64,000 nucleotides of DNA. It comes from Roseivivax sp. GX 12232 (lineage in GTDB: Bacteria; Pseudomonadota; Alphaproteobacteria; Rhodobacterales; Rhodobacteraceae). Below, piece by piece: positions 62,820-64,000 of the stretch (its first letter is position 1; every line of letters begins with the position of its first letter). Under the pieces are notes generated by a model. It was not told where the DNA came from. It ran no database searches and was given only the letters and a program-made list of their open reading frames with translations. The position numbers and the translations under genes are program-made. Location: the NCBI RefSeq assembly GCF_021272185.1, contig NZ_JAJSEC010000003.1:186001-250000 (forward strand), in the 5' to 3' direction.

Positions 62820-64000
<1,181 letters not shown>

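Overview
The window is chromosomal DNA from a very GC-rich alphaproteobacterium, most likely a member of the Rhodobacteraceae. I infer this from the gene order (aroA, cmk, rpsA, ihfB, lapA, trpF; coaBC, dut, moeB), a GTTC-N7-GTTC LexA box, a GapR (DUF2312) gene, an RpoH-type promoter plus CIRCE in front of groESL, and the CP4-like EPSP synthase. I cannot fix the genus. I see no phage, insertion sequence, CRISPR array or rRNA operon. Gene content is mostly housekeeping and the unusual material lies in the spacers.

Layout. 1-3269: the start of an ImuA-like SOS mutagenesis gene with a LexA box, divergent from modABC (molybdate uptake). 3987-6747: aldo/keto reductase, EamA exporter, trmB. 7423-15031: aroA, a small membrane protein, a GFA-fold protein, cmk, a glycosyltransferase-like gene, rpsA, ihfB, lapA, trpF. 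15096-16880 (minus): ArsC-like protein, pyrD, DUF952. 17015-24765: periplasmic 5'-nucleotidase, a repeat-rich 1-kb spacer, a methyltransferase/SRAP pair, a secreted acidic protein, tRNA-Gly(UCC) and an ABC exporter. 25072-29186: small membrane protein, gapR, YkgJ-type cysteine cluster protein, an unknown, FtsB-like protein, pgk. 29312-33368: two tandem cyclophilins, a TetR/SDR operon behind a perfect 22-bp palindrome, and a DUF3179 protein. 33994-42646: tyrS divergent from anmK, FAD oxidoreductase, M20 hydrolase, DEAD-box helicase, adenine deaminase. 43585-50938: glnD and a LpoA-like lipoprotein, divergent from rsmI, yraN, gshB and an alpha/beta hydrolase. 51163-57530: comM divergent from rpoH-chaN, then coaBC-dut-moeB. 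57845-64000: M3 peptidase, TraB/GumN protein, DUF2161 nuclease-like protein, then groES and the first part of groEL.

The most interesting signal is a family of at least seven dispersed ~182-bp intergenic elements (3415, 18876, 19210, 33540 reversed, 42947, 61783, 62099). Each carries a long interrupted inverted repeat. In two copies the arms show paired (compensatory) substitutions, so the stem itself appears to be maintained. A second, hairpin-rich family ending in a GAGTATTT-like motif occurs four times.

Regulatory links visible here are: LexA on imuA; RpoH and HrcA on groESL, with an rpoH gene 9 kb upstream; a possible CtrA site on comM; a possible extracytoplasmic-function sigma promoter on rpoH; and autoregulation of the TetR/SDR pair. 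Translation starts are unusual at several genes: TTG for glnD and the helicase, GTG for trpF, yraN and the ykgJ-like gene, and no ATG/GTG/TTG at all for the chaN-like gene.
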